64,000 bases of DNA from NCBI GenBank assembly GCA_028564705.1, contig JAPXFQ010002424.1, forward strand, positions 1,302,001-1,366,000. Reading direction: 5' to 3'. The DNA comes from Apricaphanius iberus (lineage: Eukaryota; Chordata; Actinopteri; Cyprinodontiformes; Aphaniidae). Under the pieces are notes generated by a model. It saw only the letters and a program-made list of their open reading frames with translations. It did no database searches and was not told the origin of the DNA. Position numbers and translations under genes: made by a program. Shown piece after piece: positions 1 to 10,199 of the stretch. Position 1 is the first letter of the stretch. Each line of letters begins with the position of its first letter.

Positions 1-830
1 TGCCTGCTTACTTGTTGCTACAGAGTTCAAATGGGACGCTAGTGACGCTACAGTATGTAAACATGGGAGGAGGTGATCGCGATCGTCTTTTAGATATCGA
101 TATGCACGGCTGTGACGTAATTGAGATAGATTTCGATACAAAATCGAGATTGTATAGGGGTGTCCCCTATATGCTGACGCAACACAAATTCCATTAATTG
201 CAGCAAAGAGACAGATTCACACACAGATAAGCACCTTAATGGCACAGTGTGTAATTTTCGGCCAGTAGGGGGCAGTGCATACCTAAATTATCACAAGTAT
301 GCGGTATCTGTGTCTTTGAGTAAGAAACTCAACAACGGAGGTCCAACTAGTGCTGTTTTCAAAACGCTCAGGTCCTTGAGAATGATCTATTAGCAGCAAC
401 ATGACGAGCACATCAGTCTCTCTTTCATCGCTTGGAACTAGCGAAGAGGTAAAAATGTATTTATGGAGAAACTTTTTTTGCATTTTGAGGGGAAATCAAT
501 GTTTTAATAGCGGGCTTGTTCCGTGCGCTTTGTCCATCCGGGCTCTTGTAGAAGTAAATATATAATCTAATTTAGCTTTCCACTGAAAAGAGGACCCGCG
601 CCTATGTATTTTAAAGGGGATTTTTAAAGTCATATCGCCAATATTTTTGCAATTAATTTGCTTTACGTAATTATTATTGCATAATATTTTAATGGCTGTT
701 TTCAAAGATGTACAGTAAAAACTACACACTGTCACTTTAAAGAGACACCAGGCAACGTTTTCATGTTAATTAATCATCTTCGTAAGTCGTTATATGGTTA
801 AATGACTCAATAAAGGACGAATAAAGACTC
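1..830. other. No recognisable gene
   Basis: Unassigned sequence. Short open frames occur on both strands, but none has a recognisable motif, a splice context or a composition different from the surrounding DNA. Confidence 0.4.
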
Positions 831-994
831 TCTCGCCCGCCGCTACTGCCTGTAGGAAGAAGTTCAGTGTACCGATCCGGTGTCCTTCAGTCTCGCGAAG
901 TCGCAAACATAGCGAGAAGCAGGATCAGTTTTCGGCAAACATCCCGAACACTGAGGCAGGCTAACGAAACCCGGCTAAAGAGTGTGACAAAGTG

Positions 995-1182
995 ATGGCA
1001 GAGCCGGCTAAGAAGCAGCAAAAACCACAGACAGAAGATGCCAAGAAAAGAAAAAGAGCTTCAGACCGAGCGAGGGCTAACACACGCCTTAATACTGGTC
1101 AAGCTTTTACCGAATGGCGAGAGCTGAAAGAGACCGAAGGCTGCAAGTCGGATACGGACCTCGCATTCTTGCTTTTGTGCTT
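995..1182 (+). CDS. Orphan N-terminal exon, probably from a multicopy transposon-related gene
   Basis: An ATG at 995 opens a 62-codon segment running into a consensus splice donor (GTAAGT at 1183-1188, phase 2). The peptide starts MAEPAKK, is very basic (residues about 6-30 are rich in K and R, including AKKRKRASDRARANTR) and continues with FTEWRELKE and a leucine-rich end. From memory, similar N-terminal segments recur in many uncharacterised, multicopy teleost proteins, probably of mobile-element origin; that is recognition, not a search. The upstream 160 bases (about 830-994) are GC-richer and could be its 5' leader. No second exon is recognisable downstream; instead the sequence runs into a LINE tail at about 1469. 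It is therefore best read as a detached exon, pseudogenic unless transcripts show otherwise. The conserved look of the basic block supports it being real coding sequence by descent. Confidence 0.45.
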
Positions 1183-1468
1183 GTAAGTAACACTTTTGTA
1201 TTTTATTTTGTGCCCGGTTGTACTTTCGTTGTGTTCGTTATTATCTGTACATGTGGTTTTTTTTGTACTATGGCTCAGATGGGTTAGCAAATGATCAGCT
1301 GGGTTGCTCGTGGCGAGGGGGGGGGGCAACAGTTCCTTTTTACGACACTGTGTTTGAAAGCAACATTTACTAACGGAGGCTAGGGGGAGCATCGTAGACA
1401 AAAAAAACTCAGACTTGCCTGGTATCCCTTTAGATGTAAAAAACTAAAATATAGGAATATAGGGAGTT

Positions 1469-1650
1469 TTTCCTTTCCACTGTCGCTTCATGCTTGCTCA
1501 GTGTGAGGGATTGCTGAGAATTACACGACGCAATCTTCTGTGGTTCTCTAATTTCTAAATTAAACATTGTATTGTAATAACTCTTCTTGTAAAGTGCCTT
1601 GAGATGACATCTGTGGTGAAACGGCGCTATATAAATAAACTGGACTAAAT
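1469..1650 (+). mobile_element. 5'-truncated L2-like LINE 3' tail
   Basis: Contains the motif AGTTTTTCCTTTCCACTGTC, then 'gagggattgctgag', then 'gtgccttgagatgacat' and a terminal 'gctatataaataaa'. The same block recurs at 51.6-51.95 kb and, inverted, at 55.6-56.1 kb. Its upstream half recurs behind a reverse transcriptase remnant at 29.7-29.9 kb, which ties the tail to an L2-type LINE. Only the 3' end is present here. Confidence 0.7.
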
Positions 1651-1959
1651 AACACTGTACTAAGGAAGGACTAAATTATCACACAAAAATACAGAGAAGT
1701 TATTAAAAGTAAGATATTTGAATTCAAGAAACGTGCAGCTGAGCAGGATCATATAAAACAATTTACTAAATACACACGTCTATATGTGCTTTTACTAAAG
1801 GTGGCAAGTAACAAACTGCTGGCAACAGCCAGGTGTAACTTTGGAGAGGTGTCTTTAGTCAGAGGCTTCATCAGTTTCGCTTTAACACAGACTGCTACAG
1901 CATATCCTTCCTGCTCAAAACAACCCCATGAAGAAATCTGAACAGAGCAACTAGACTTA

Positions 1960-3047
1960 AAGGAGACATATTATGAAAAAAATCACTTTTCCTGGGATTT
2001 GTGTTGTTATTGTGTGTCTCTGGTGCATATGCATAATTTTCATAAAGATCCTGCATTCAGTCTCTGATTGAGCTGTTGAAAATCTGTCCAGCTTTCTACG
2101 TCAAAAGCCGGAATATTGGAATATCCACACCTCCGCAGAGCTGCCTCCACCCACCAGGTACAGCAGTAAATAACAGTTTCCGATTGGAAAGCACTTTTTC
2201 AGCTTAGGAAACACCATGTTGCAGCTCCACGCAAAGTTCTCCGTTTTTGGCTGCTCAAAAGAGATCAAAACACTTTATCTGGTCCCAGTGGAAGTGGACA
2301 GAAGAGCGGCATGGGTTGGATTTATTTTTTATGGTAAGATGCTGGCGGTAAGAGCGGGGAGGACCGGAGAAGAAGCAACCGCGGAGTAGAAGCGAAACGC
2401 GCCGCCAATCTTAGCTGCTGAGAAGTGGTCGGAAGACGGCAGAAGAGCAGCTCGGGTTGGATTTATTTTTGATGGTAAGATGCTGGCGATAAGGGCGGGG
2501 AAGGCTGAAGACCTGCCGCCGCACGGAGCTCAAAGAGCGGGGTCTCTGCGGTGATAGAGAGCTGGAGTCAGCTGATGGAGCTGGAAGGCTTTAGAGTCGG
2601 CGTCTCAGGAAGACATCAGAGCGCCAGGTAAGAAGTTAAATCTATTCTTTTTACTTGAAGTCATTTCTTCAATAACCATTCAGAAGTATTTTTGCTGAAT
2701 TCTCTGAGTATCAGGTTCTCACACAGCAAGATTGGGGAGTGGAATTATCAGAATAAAAATATTTTCAATTAAATCCAAAATACTTTATTGATACCATGAG
2801 GGGAACTTCAGTAGTTTACAGTAAAACCTGTCCACAGATCCAGGTCACTGAAGAGCAGCGCTCCCATCTGTGTTATTATTATTAACACGGACAGAGTAAT
2901 TGCAACCTTTATGGTGTAACATTTTTTTATCATGTCTTGAGTTATTTATCTGAGTTGAGCACAGTGGTCACCATATAAACTCTGTATGATTGCTGATTTC
3001 AGCTATGATAGTGTTAAATCTGCACTTTTAAATGTCCCCTCCTACAG
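1960..3047. mobile_element. Interspersed DNA element with short inverted ends
   Basis: The left end reads 'aaaggagacatattatg' and the right end reads 'aaatgtcccctcct', roughly reverse-complementary, bounding about 1.09 kb. The interior holds an imperfect direct duplication (about 2294-2360 and 2425-2500, offset 141 bp), each copy containing 'gggttggatttatttt' followed by 'atggtaagatgctggcg'. No coding capacity is visible. I recognise the left end as a common fish repeat but cannot assign a superfamily, and I see no clear target-site duplication. Confidence 0.45.
2294..2503 (+). repeat. Two-copy direct repeat, offset 141 bp
   Basis: Two copies of about 70 bp (2294-2360 and 2425-2503) share the core 'gggttggatttatttt' and 'atggtaagatgctggcg' with a handful of differences. 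The spacer is unrelated and GC-rich. It is an internal duplication of the surrounding repeat. Confidence 0.65.
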
Positions 3048-4165
3048 GAGCAGATAGATTCTGGTTCAAACATGTTTGGTTGAACTAATTTTTTTCTTGT
3101 CTGGTTTAATTCCCTTTTTTGTGTGTATGGTTGAACTACTGCAGCAGCCATGTCCATAACTTTCACACATTGTGGTACTCTTAGACCTATTTTAAGTAGT
3201 AAAAAACTTGCATAATATTTCTCCTTAAATATTCATTTGGGTTCAATAAGGTATTTTTTAATTTAACTTGATAATGACAGAAATGTTAATTTGATTGCTG
3301 GGCGATTCGGCGTCATTTTCTTTTTTATGTAATTCACCATCATTTGTTTGTCTTCCATTTCTTTGTTTATTTGTGTGTGGTAGAAGTAGTTGTTATCATT
3401 GCATTTCTTTAAATTTATTTAATTTATTATTGCAACATTTTTTACAAAAAAAAATAATTTCATTTTAATTAAAAAAAAATAATAAAATAATTAGTTACAA
3501 AGAAATTGGTCTAGTAACCACACAAAAATTATTTATACAATTGATTTCTATACTGAAAACAAATCAAATGGAGTAATAATCTTGGTCCATAAATATTAAC
3601 ATCTTTAGTCTCTGCTCAATTTCAGCATTTATGGTGGGGCCCGGATCGGTTTGGGGGGCCCTAAGAAACTGCTTAGTTCGCTTTTACCTTGGGCCGGCTC
3701 TGGTTGGCCTTAATCTCAAATAAAATGATTTAAACAGATAGATTTAACGTATGATTGATTATTTATCTGCTTTTTCATGCAGGATTTTTTGTGAGTCAGG
3801 ATCGTTTTTTATTTCTAGTAACGTTGAATCTGTTCCATGTTTTCTGGGCCTCTGAGTGATTCGACCTTTAACAAGCAGACCTGCAGCATAACGGTCTGTT
3901 TGCACATCAGCAGTCACACATAAACGTACATGTTCTATTTTTATGGTTTGCTGAAGTGAAACTGCTGCACCACGTCTCATAAACAGGAAGTCGGTTTGTT
4001 TAATCTGGGGGGTGGGGGGTGGGGGGGGGGTCCTGCACCTGTGGCCGCATCTCGGATCTCTGGGGCTCGTTTATCAGCTGGGAGCTTCATGCATGCTGGT
4101 CTGCAAACTTCCAGCATGCACCGCAGCTTCCTGCTGAGTCAGCAAAGCAAAAACTTGCTTCTCCT
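3048..4165. other. AT-rich spacer, no gene seen
   Basis: Mostly AT-rich. At 3632-3690 there is a short GC-rich fragment ('ggggcccggatcgg', 'gggccggctctgg') resembling part of an interspersed repeat. A G-run lies at about 4006-4030. No supported coding sequence. Confidence 0.4.
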
Positions 4166-4172
4166 CTCGGGA

Positions 4173-4188
4173 TGGTGTGTGTGTGTGT

Positions 4189-4221
<33 letters not shown>
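4173..4221 (+). repeat. (GT)n microsatellite
   Basis: Near-perfect GT dinucleotide run with two GC interruptions. It explains the histidine/threonine- or cysteine/valine-repeat reading frames that cross it. Confidence 0.95.
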
Positions 4222-4765
4222 CATATCCGCCTCTCTGCTGCAGTCAGGAAGGAGCCGTTTCAGTATTCTGGTGTTTACATGACGCACCAATCATGCCTCC
4301 ACATACATGGCTGCTGCAGACGGGATGATGCAGATCATAACTGGTGACTTGGAGGAGATGAAATCGACTGATGCAGCTTCATGTACGCTTTGGTTTTATG
4401 CGAAATAAACAGATGATATATCAGGATTTAACTCTGAACACGTTATATCGCATCTTCTCACTGTGACCTGAAGCTCAGGTCGATCTGAATCATCTACCTG
4501 AGAATAACCGCAGACAAAGGGAGGATGAGGAGCAGCCCTGATCTATCCCATAATAACCGCTCCATGTCGTCACTGATGATGTTTCTCCATGTTGGGCTTT
4601 TATCCGGGCGGGGTTAGGGTGCCACCGACCCCTCCCTCCCTCCTCACCCAGCGACCTCAGGTTTAATTTCTGCTTTAAAATGGACGCGCTGCCGCCCGCA
4701 CCAACGCGGCGGCGGGCGGCGCAGCCTCCCCCGGCCAGCACCGCCCGTCTCCCCGCTGAACCCAC

Positions 4766-4931
4766 CTGTAAAGTGCTGCAAGGTCGTTCCGTGCACCCAG
4801 AGGCTCAGCACCTGCTGGACCGACAGGTTGACGGAATAATCCCGGCTCATGGTTCCGGCTCCGCCGCCGCAGCCGCCCGGGTTCGCAGCCCTCTTTATCG
4901 GATAGCTGGACTTGGCTTTGGACGGAGGCAT
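4766..4931 (-). CDS. Candidate first coding exon of an unidentified host gene
   Basis: An ATG at 4931 on the minus strand opens 55 codons plus one base, ending at a strong donor (CAG|GTGGGT, exon end 4766, phase 1). The peptide begins MPPSKAKSSYPIKR, has a glycine-rich stretch (about residues 19-26), an internal methionine at 28 (MSRDYS), and then an amphipathic, non-low-complexity stretch (NLSVQQVLSLWVHGTTLQHF, residues 35-54). That last stretch looks like real protein rather than chance GC-rich reading frame. I do not recognise the family. Overlapping longer frames on both strands are open because the island has few stop codons. Downstream exons should lie at lower coordinates on the minus strand or beyond the window edge; none could be recognised between 1 and 4.7 kb. 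Confidence 0.45.
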
Positions 4932-4967
4932 GGAGGAGACCGGGGCGTCGGGCGGCTCTCCTCTCCT

Positions 4968-5063
4968 CTACCGGTGCCGCTGCTTCGGCTTGACGTCCGT
5001 CTCCGCTGCGGGAAGGGCCGGGCCGCTGGGTGGTCGCTTGGTCCTCGGCGGTGCGGAGGCCAT
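4968..5063 (-). CDS. Possible upstream ORF (31 codons) in the leader of the candidate gene
   Basis: On the minus strand an ATG at 5063 opens a 31-residue frame starting MASAPPRTKRPP and stopping at 4968-4970, 37 bases before the candidate main start at 4931. If the leader is transcribed this would be an upstream ORF. Alternatively it is only a by-product of GC-rich sequence. Confidence 0.25.
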   Translation of the reverse strand: MASAPPRTKRPPSGPALPAAETDVKPKQRHR

Positions 5064-5467
5064 GATGCGGAGCAGCGGCAGCAGGCGGCCGGGCGCACCG
5101 ACGGTCAGCTCGTCCTACATCGGCTGGTCCCGCCGCATCATCCTTAAAGGGCCAGCAGCCCCGAAACATCTGCGCCGGCTGCTACGCAGACGCCACGCAA
5201 TGACGTAAAACGTGACGACAAAAGTCAACATGTCGGGGTCGAATCTGAATATAAATAAATACAAAAAAATCTATAAATAAATATGTCCTGATAACGATTT
5301 ATTCGATGTGATATTCCAGCATTTGGTGGGAGCTGCTCCCGGTGCGTTGCCCCTGACAACAGGAGCTCCCTGATTGGCTGCTGCAGCATCACTTCATTTT
5401 ACATCTGATCCAATAAAATTGACGTCGTTTTGAACGTTGACGCTACAAAAACTGTCCATCTAAAAAA

Positions 5468-5880
5468 GTCAAGAAAACTCTTTTTCACCTAAAAAGCATT
5501 TTTAATCTTTATTTGATACCTTTATACGAAGAAAAAGCAGAAGGTGTTAGATTATTAATCTTATTTTGAGTAAAAATATCTTATTTTGAGATTTCTTACC
5601 AAGTGCAAATTGTCTTATTTAATTGGCAGATTATTTAATTTAATTTGATAGGCTTTGGACTAGAATAAATTATTATGAGGGTTATTATAGTCTAACACTT
5701 CTTAAATTAAGTGGAATAATCTGCCTATGAAATAAGACAATTCCCACTTGCTAAGAATTCTCAAAATAACACACGTATACTCAAAATAAGCAAATTTATC
5801 AGACACCTTCTTCTTTTGCTTAGTATATAAATCTCAAAACACAATTACTTTTTAGCTGGAAACAATATTCTATGACTTGA
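5468..5880. mobile_element. Foldback (palindromic) miniature element, full copy
   Basis: Two arms of about 190 bp are inverted copies of each other. The left arm carries 'cctaaaaagcattttt', 'agcagaaggtgttaga', 'cttattttgag' and 'aattgtcttattt'. The right arm carries these in reverse complement ('gacacctt', 'ctcaaaat', 'aaataagacaatt', 'tttttagctgg'). The central loop is about 5645-5700. Shorter relatives lie at 35294-35526 and 61610-61802. There is no coding sequence. The shape fits a miniature inverted-repeat element; the superfamily is not determined. Confidence 0.75.
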
Positions 5881-5889
5881 TTAGAAGGC

Positions 5890-7070
5890 GTGTTTTGCTG
5901 TGTATTTTAATGCCGCCAGAAGAATAAAAGTACGATGAATGAAACTGACCCTTTCAAAGAGTTATTAAAGGGACTATACATAAATTTAGACAATAATAAA
6001 TATATATGAATGTATGTCTCTCATACATGTCCATGGTGTTTTCACTAGGCCTTTTCATTAACGAAAAGTTAGAATTGATTATCCCAATCTGATTTAATCT
6101 GATCCAGTTTGATATAAATATGGGTCAGTGATATTAAAAAGTTGTTTTTTTTTTAGCCGTTGATTAAATGCCTCTAATTCAATGACTTAACACTGGGTGA
6201 GTAACAGTTTACTAGGAAAAAAACTGTATTAACACTTTCAGAACTGAACCTTAAAACAGTTCACTGGATTTTTAATTGTAAAATTTTTAATTTTTAGCTG
6301 TAAAAAGGGCAAACTATGCCAAACAATTAAATAAATTTTTGAACTTGTGAACATATTCGATTCTTTGAATTTTGTTAGAATCAATTCAGAATCAATTTTG
6401 TGATTTTTTTATTAATAACTTATATTGCAAAAATGAAATGTAAAGTATTCTTAAGTGTAAAAAATGATCCTTAAACTTTTCAAGTATCAGCAGTGTTTTC
6501 AAAAGTGCATTCAAAAATCTTGTGAACGGTACATTTTAAATTATGAGGTCTTAAGATAAGAAAAAGCACAACGCTCAATATGAAGAAAATTAAAACAGGA
6601 AGAACATATTTAAATAACATTATCAGTTGTGCTTCCATAAAACACAAACATATTTCAAGTTAAACCAATGAGGTCTTGAAAAAAGAAACAGCACAGCACT
6701 CAAAATGGAAACATGGCCGTCAGGGAATATGCATATCGCAATACTTTGATATGCTAGCCTCCTAAATATCCTCACTACGACAGAATATCTCATTTAGATA
6801 GTAGTTTTAGTATCGATTGATATCCAAGTATTATTTTTTTTGACAACTTTACATGCTCCAGCGATGGCCGAGAAGGATCGAGAACGGCGCCGCCATATAT
6901 CCAATCACCGCAGTAAAACAAAGAGCAGAAAAGTCCCAGGCAGATGGTTCTTCTTTGAGTTATGTATGTGTTACTTATACCGAATTCTAGCCATTAGAAG
7001 GCAAGGTGCTGCATTTGTCGTCTCTGATTGGCTAGTCTGGTTGACTTCTTATTAATTCTAACATTCCTGG
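5890..7070. other. AT-rich spacer with one internal direct repeat
   Basis: No supported gene. Around 6541 and 6666 a block of about 45 bp beginning 'atgaggtctt' is repeated with divergence ('gcacaacgctcaatatg' versus 'gcacagcactcaaaatg'). Sequence such as 'gattctttgaattttgtt' and 'aatcaattcagaatcaatt' resembles degenerate terminal parts of the fish element seen at 54.67-55.57 kb, but too weakly to assign. Confidence 0.35.
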
Positions 7071-7074
7071 AGCA

Positions 7075-7632
7075 TTACCTAAGCTGTTCCTGCATGGCCA
7101 GCATACTCACCGGACATGTCACCCATTGGGCATGTTGGGGATGTGCTTGACCGGCGTATACGACAGCGTGTACCAGTTCCCACTAATATCCGAACAACTT
7201 CGCACAGCCATTGAAGAGGAGTGGACCAACATTCCACAGGCCACAATTGACAATCTGATAAACTATGTGAAGAAGATGTGTTGCACTGCGTGAGGCAAAT
7301 GGTGGTCACACCAGATTCTGAGTCCCCAGACCCCCAATAAAGCAAAAAACTGCACATTCCAGGGTGGCCTTTTATTGGGGGCAGTATAAGGTACACCTGT
7401 GCACTAATCATGATGTCAGATCAGAATCTTGATGTAGCACACCTGTGAGGTGGGATGGATTATCTCAGCAAAGCAGAAGTGCTCACTATCACACATTTAG
7501 ACTGATTTGTGAACAACGTTTGAGAGAAATGGTAATATTGTGTATCTGGAATGAATTTTAGATCTTTAAGCCGATCTCATGAAAAATGGGAGCAGAAACA
7601 AAGGTGTTGCGTTTACATTTTTGTTGAGTGTA
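7075..7632 (+). mobile_element. 3' half of a degenerate Tc1-like transposon
   Basis: Translation of 7096-7310 shows the C-terminal Tc1 transposase signature with breaks: AWPAYSPDMSPIGHV, then RRIRQRVP, and near the end EANGGHTRF followed by a stop. The usual E of the 'PIE' catalytic motif appears as G here (SPIGHV), so the catalytic acidic residue is lost, and stops interrupt the frame. After the coding remnant come about 300 bp of 3' sequence ending in a terminal repeat, 'ttgttgagtgta' at about 7621-7632. The 5' half and the other inverted repeat are absent. This is a dead, 5'-truncated copy on the plus strand. Confidence 0.8.
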
Positions 7633-7639
7633 TCAAGCT

Positions 7640-8130
7640 GTTTATGTGATCTTATAACAGCATTGTGTGGTTAATTAATTGGTCTGTATTATCTCACAAT
7701 GTTCAGTAAACGGGTGCAAACAACACCCACGGCTTTTTTTTTATACTGGGCCGGAAAGATTTGGTTAGCGGACGCAGCTGTGTTGGTTTGGGCTCTGTCT
7801 AAAGCCTGGAGATGTAGCAACTGAAATAGGCTTTATTGACTCAGTTTTTTTAAAACAAAAAAAAATTAATTCAAAATTTCTGTAGCACTCCAGGTCGCGA
7901 TAAATCTTGCGTAGCGTAGCGGGGGGCATGAGGCGGCTTTATAGAGAAACGAGACTGCAGACTTTCTTAAGCCGATATTTGGAGCCGATACTGATTCTGC
8001 TCCATCAATTTACATCATAAAAACAATGATGATAACAAATCCTACCAGTCCCAATTTCATATTGAATTATCAAACAATTTTTAAAACAATAGTTAACAAA
8101 TAGTAAACATAGGTGAGGTAGAACAAGTAG
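7640..8130. other. No gene seen
   Basis: Unassigned sequence with a T-run and A-runs around 7730 and 7850. No supported features. Confidence 0.35.
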
Positions 8131-8133
8131 ATA

Positions 8134-8306
8134 AGGCGAGGCAATTTTATTTGTACAGCACACTTTCAACACAATGCAATGCAAGGTGCTTTACATGATT
8201 AATATTGGAACACAGCATAAATCAATGTGTTCCAATATTAACAATGTAAAGCACATTGAATTGCCTTGTGTTGAAAGTGTGCTGTACAAATAAAATTGCC
8301 TTGCCT
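8134..8306. repeat. Near-perfect 173-bp hairpin of two head-to-head LINE tails
   Basis: The arm at 8134-8213 reads 'caattttatttgtacagcac', then 'aaggtgctttacat' and 'aatattggaacaca'. The arm at about 8226-8306 is its reverse complement with few mismatches. The loop is about 12 bases. Each outer end resembles a LINE or SINE 3' tail (compare 'gtgctatacaaataaaattg' at 46.74 kb). The transcript of either strand would fold into one long stem. Confidence 0.85.
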
Positions 8307-8319
8307 AAATAACTGTATA

Positions 8320-9500
8320 ATAAATATGCATACTTTACTATTCTTCACTATTGGTGTTTGTTTTATGAGTAAAATTACTACATTTGGCCCTCAGCCCCTC
8401 TGATAGATATTAATTTTGGCCCTCAGAGGGAAAATAATTAAGAATTACTTGAAATGAACAAAGAATATGACGATAATTTCTCTGCGTGTGCCTGTCAGCT
8501 GATCCCCACCGGCTCCTGCTGGGAAACGGGCTTGATGTTCAGACCAGAACTGGGTCAGAAACATGATTAAAGAGGAACGTTCTGGTCCTGCCGGCTCTGG
8601 ATCATCCTCCCTCGGATCGGAGCGGTTCCTTGGTTCGGCCAGCAGGTGGATTCCTTCTCCTTCTTTTCCAGAGCTGCTTCCACATCTCCAGGGGGAAAAC
8701 TCAGGAGTCTGATGTGTTCAGAGATCATAAAGACACCAGGAGAGGTTCTGGTTCATCCAGACTGGGTCCACTTTACTGCGTTCCCACCTGAGGGGGAGGA
8801 GCCTCTCTCACCTGACGGTCTCAGGTGCTCAGGAGGGGATTTCAGGCGTAACATGAGGAGTCAACCGGACCCCGGCAGGCCTCGTTCAGGTTCTGTTCGG
8901 ACCTGCAGCTCTTTAGAACCGCTTCACAAAACGCTTTTCTTCAGCTCACGTATTTCGATCCTCTTGTTCTCTTTTTTTTTTTTTCCTGTAATCTGAGTTG
9001 AGATGAACATCTGAGAGTCTTTTTTTCCGTCTCTCTCCCCCAGACAGGTGTGTGTCCTCCCAGGTGAGTCAGAGTCTTCAAAGCGGACGCTGGAAGCAGG
9101 AACAACAGGATCCGAGTGAGTTTGATGCCTGACTGGGTCAGAACTCTGGGTTTGTTGCTGGGTTGCCATCTCCATCCCTACATGCCCCCAGTGGACCCAT
9201 CTTCTGAAGGCTCCGTCCAGCTAAAGAGCTCAGGTCAAAGTCGTCTCCGGTCACTAGATCTTGGTCCAGCAGAGCTCCTCTGGGATACATCAATCACGTT
9301 TATTTTCATATGCAACAAAAAGAGTACTTCCTGTTCCAATTACATTTCCCCCTTGCTGTCCACATAATTAAATTAACAATAATAACAGGATAAAAGTTTA
9401 TATAATTCTTACTACTGTATTAATAAAAGTGTCTAGTGTATGATGTGCATTTGAATGTACAAAGAAGCTCAACTATTCAAACAGCTCCACATCTTTGCCC
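8320..9500. other. Unassigned, moderately GC-rich segment
   Basis: Between about 8480 and 9260 the base composition is nearer 50 percent GC with no repeat I recognise. Open frames at 8646-8996 and 9116-9367 lack motifs and splice context. This could be single-copy host sequence (intron or flanking), but nothing supports an exon. Confidence 0.35.
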
Positions 9501-9982
9501 ATTTTGTTGTATTTTCCAGGCGTGGCGTCACAAAGGCCACATTTAGTTGGGCATCTTACATTACAAAAATACTCATAGTTACAAATTACTTTTTCCACAA
9601 AACGTAATTGAGTTAGTGACTGAGTTCTATGTTCTATAACGCAGTTAAGTTCTAAATTATCTATAAAGTCAAATATTTTTATAACTGAATGACGAATAAA
9701 AACAGTCATTAGAACATTTGGTATTTGAACTTGACTCAATATGATTGAAGCTGAATATAAAAATATACAAAAAGTAAATATTGAACATACATAATCACAC
9801 GTTTTCCATTAAAGTGCAAAACTAAGAAAGACTATGGAGACGGAAGAAGATTAGGGCCAGTGAAAAAATATATATATATTTCTGACTTTTATCTCAGAAT
9901 TGTGGCTGACTGTTATTTATTGCTGAATCTCCAAGGGTTTGTTGCATTTTAATTCACAGTTCTTCTGTTTGAAGAATAATCT

Positions 9983-10024
9983 TGACGTTGCTGACGCTGA
10001 CAAAGCCTGCGGTCTGAACGCACC
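9983..10024 (-). mobile_element. Solo terminus of a PIF/Harbinger-like miniature element
   Basis: The sequence 'ctgacgctgacaaagcctgc' followed by 'ggtctgaacgcacca' matches the inverted terminus of the complete element at 44024-44454 ('aggttcattcagaccgc', then 'cttttgtcagcgtcagcaac'). No partner terminus is found within several hundred bases, so this is a fragment. Confidence 0.55.
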
Positions 10025-10192
10025 ATGACACCACGGCGCTTCATTCACCCACTTCGCAATTCGCCACTTTACACCCCCAGTAACTGTAACAGCGATGCAA
10101 CGATTGGAAAAATAATTAATTAGTTTAATCCAATAAGTAAAAAATAACGTAGTTAGTAACACAGTTACTAAAATACAGTTACTCCCAACACT
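10025..10192 (-). mobile_element. Terminal fragment of a 'CAGTGTTGGGAGTAAC' repeat
   Basis: Read on the minus strand, the segment begins at about 10192 with 'cagtgttgggagtaactgta' and continues with 'tagtaactgtgttact'. I recognise this as a very common fish repeat end, possibly hAT-related. The other end was not identified. Confidence 0.4.
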
Positions 10193-10199
10193 GTCGCTA

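Larger units (their letters stand above)
4600..5215 (-). promoter_or_regulatory. CpG-rich island, candidate promoter of a minus-strand gene
   Basis: About 600 bases are far richer in G, C and CpG than the surrounding AT-rich DNA. At 5201-5208 the sequence TGACGTAA matches a cAMP-response-element-like site, just upstream (on the minus strand) of the candidate coding exon at 4766-4931. The arrangement of CRE-like site, GC-rich leader, short upstream frame and first coding exon with a splice donor is typical of a vertebrate housekeeping promoter. This is inference from composition and layout. Confidence 0.5.

Noticed and set aside
4087..4328. Histidine/threonine- or cysteine/valine-repeat proteins
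   Set aside because: Translation of the (GT)n microsatellite in different frames.
4675..5169. 164-codon minus-strand frame through the CpG island
   Set aside because: It is arginine/alanine/proline-rich, out of frame with the better candidate exon, and lacks its own start context. Treated as a by-product of GC richness.
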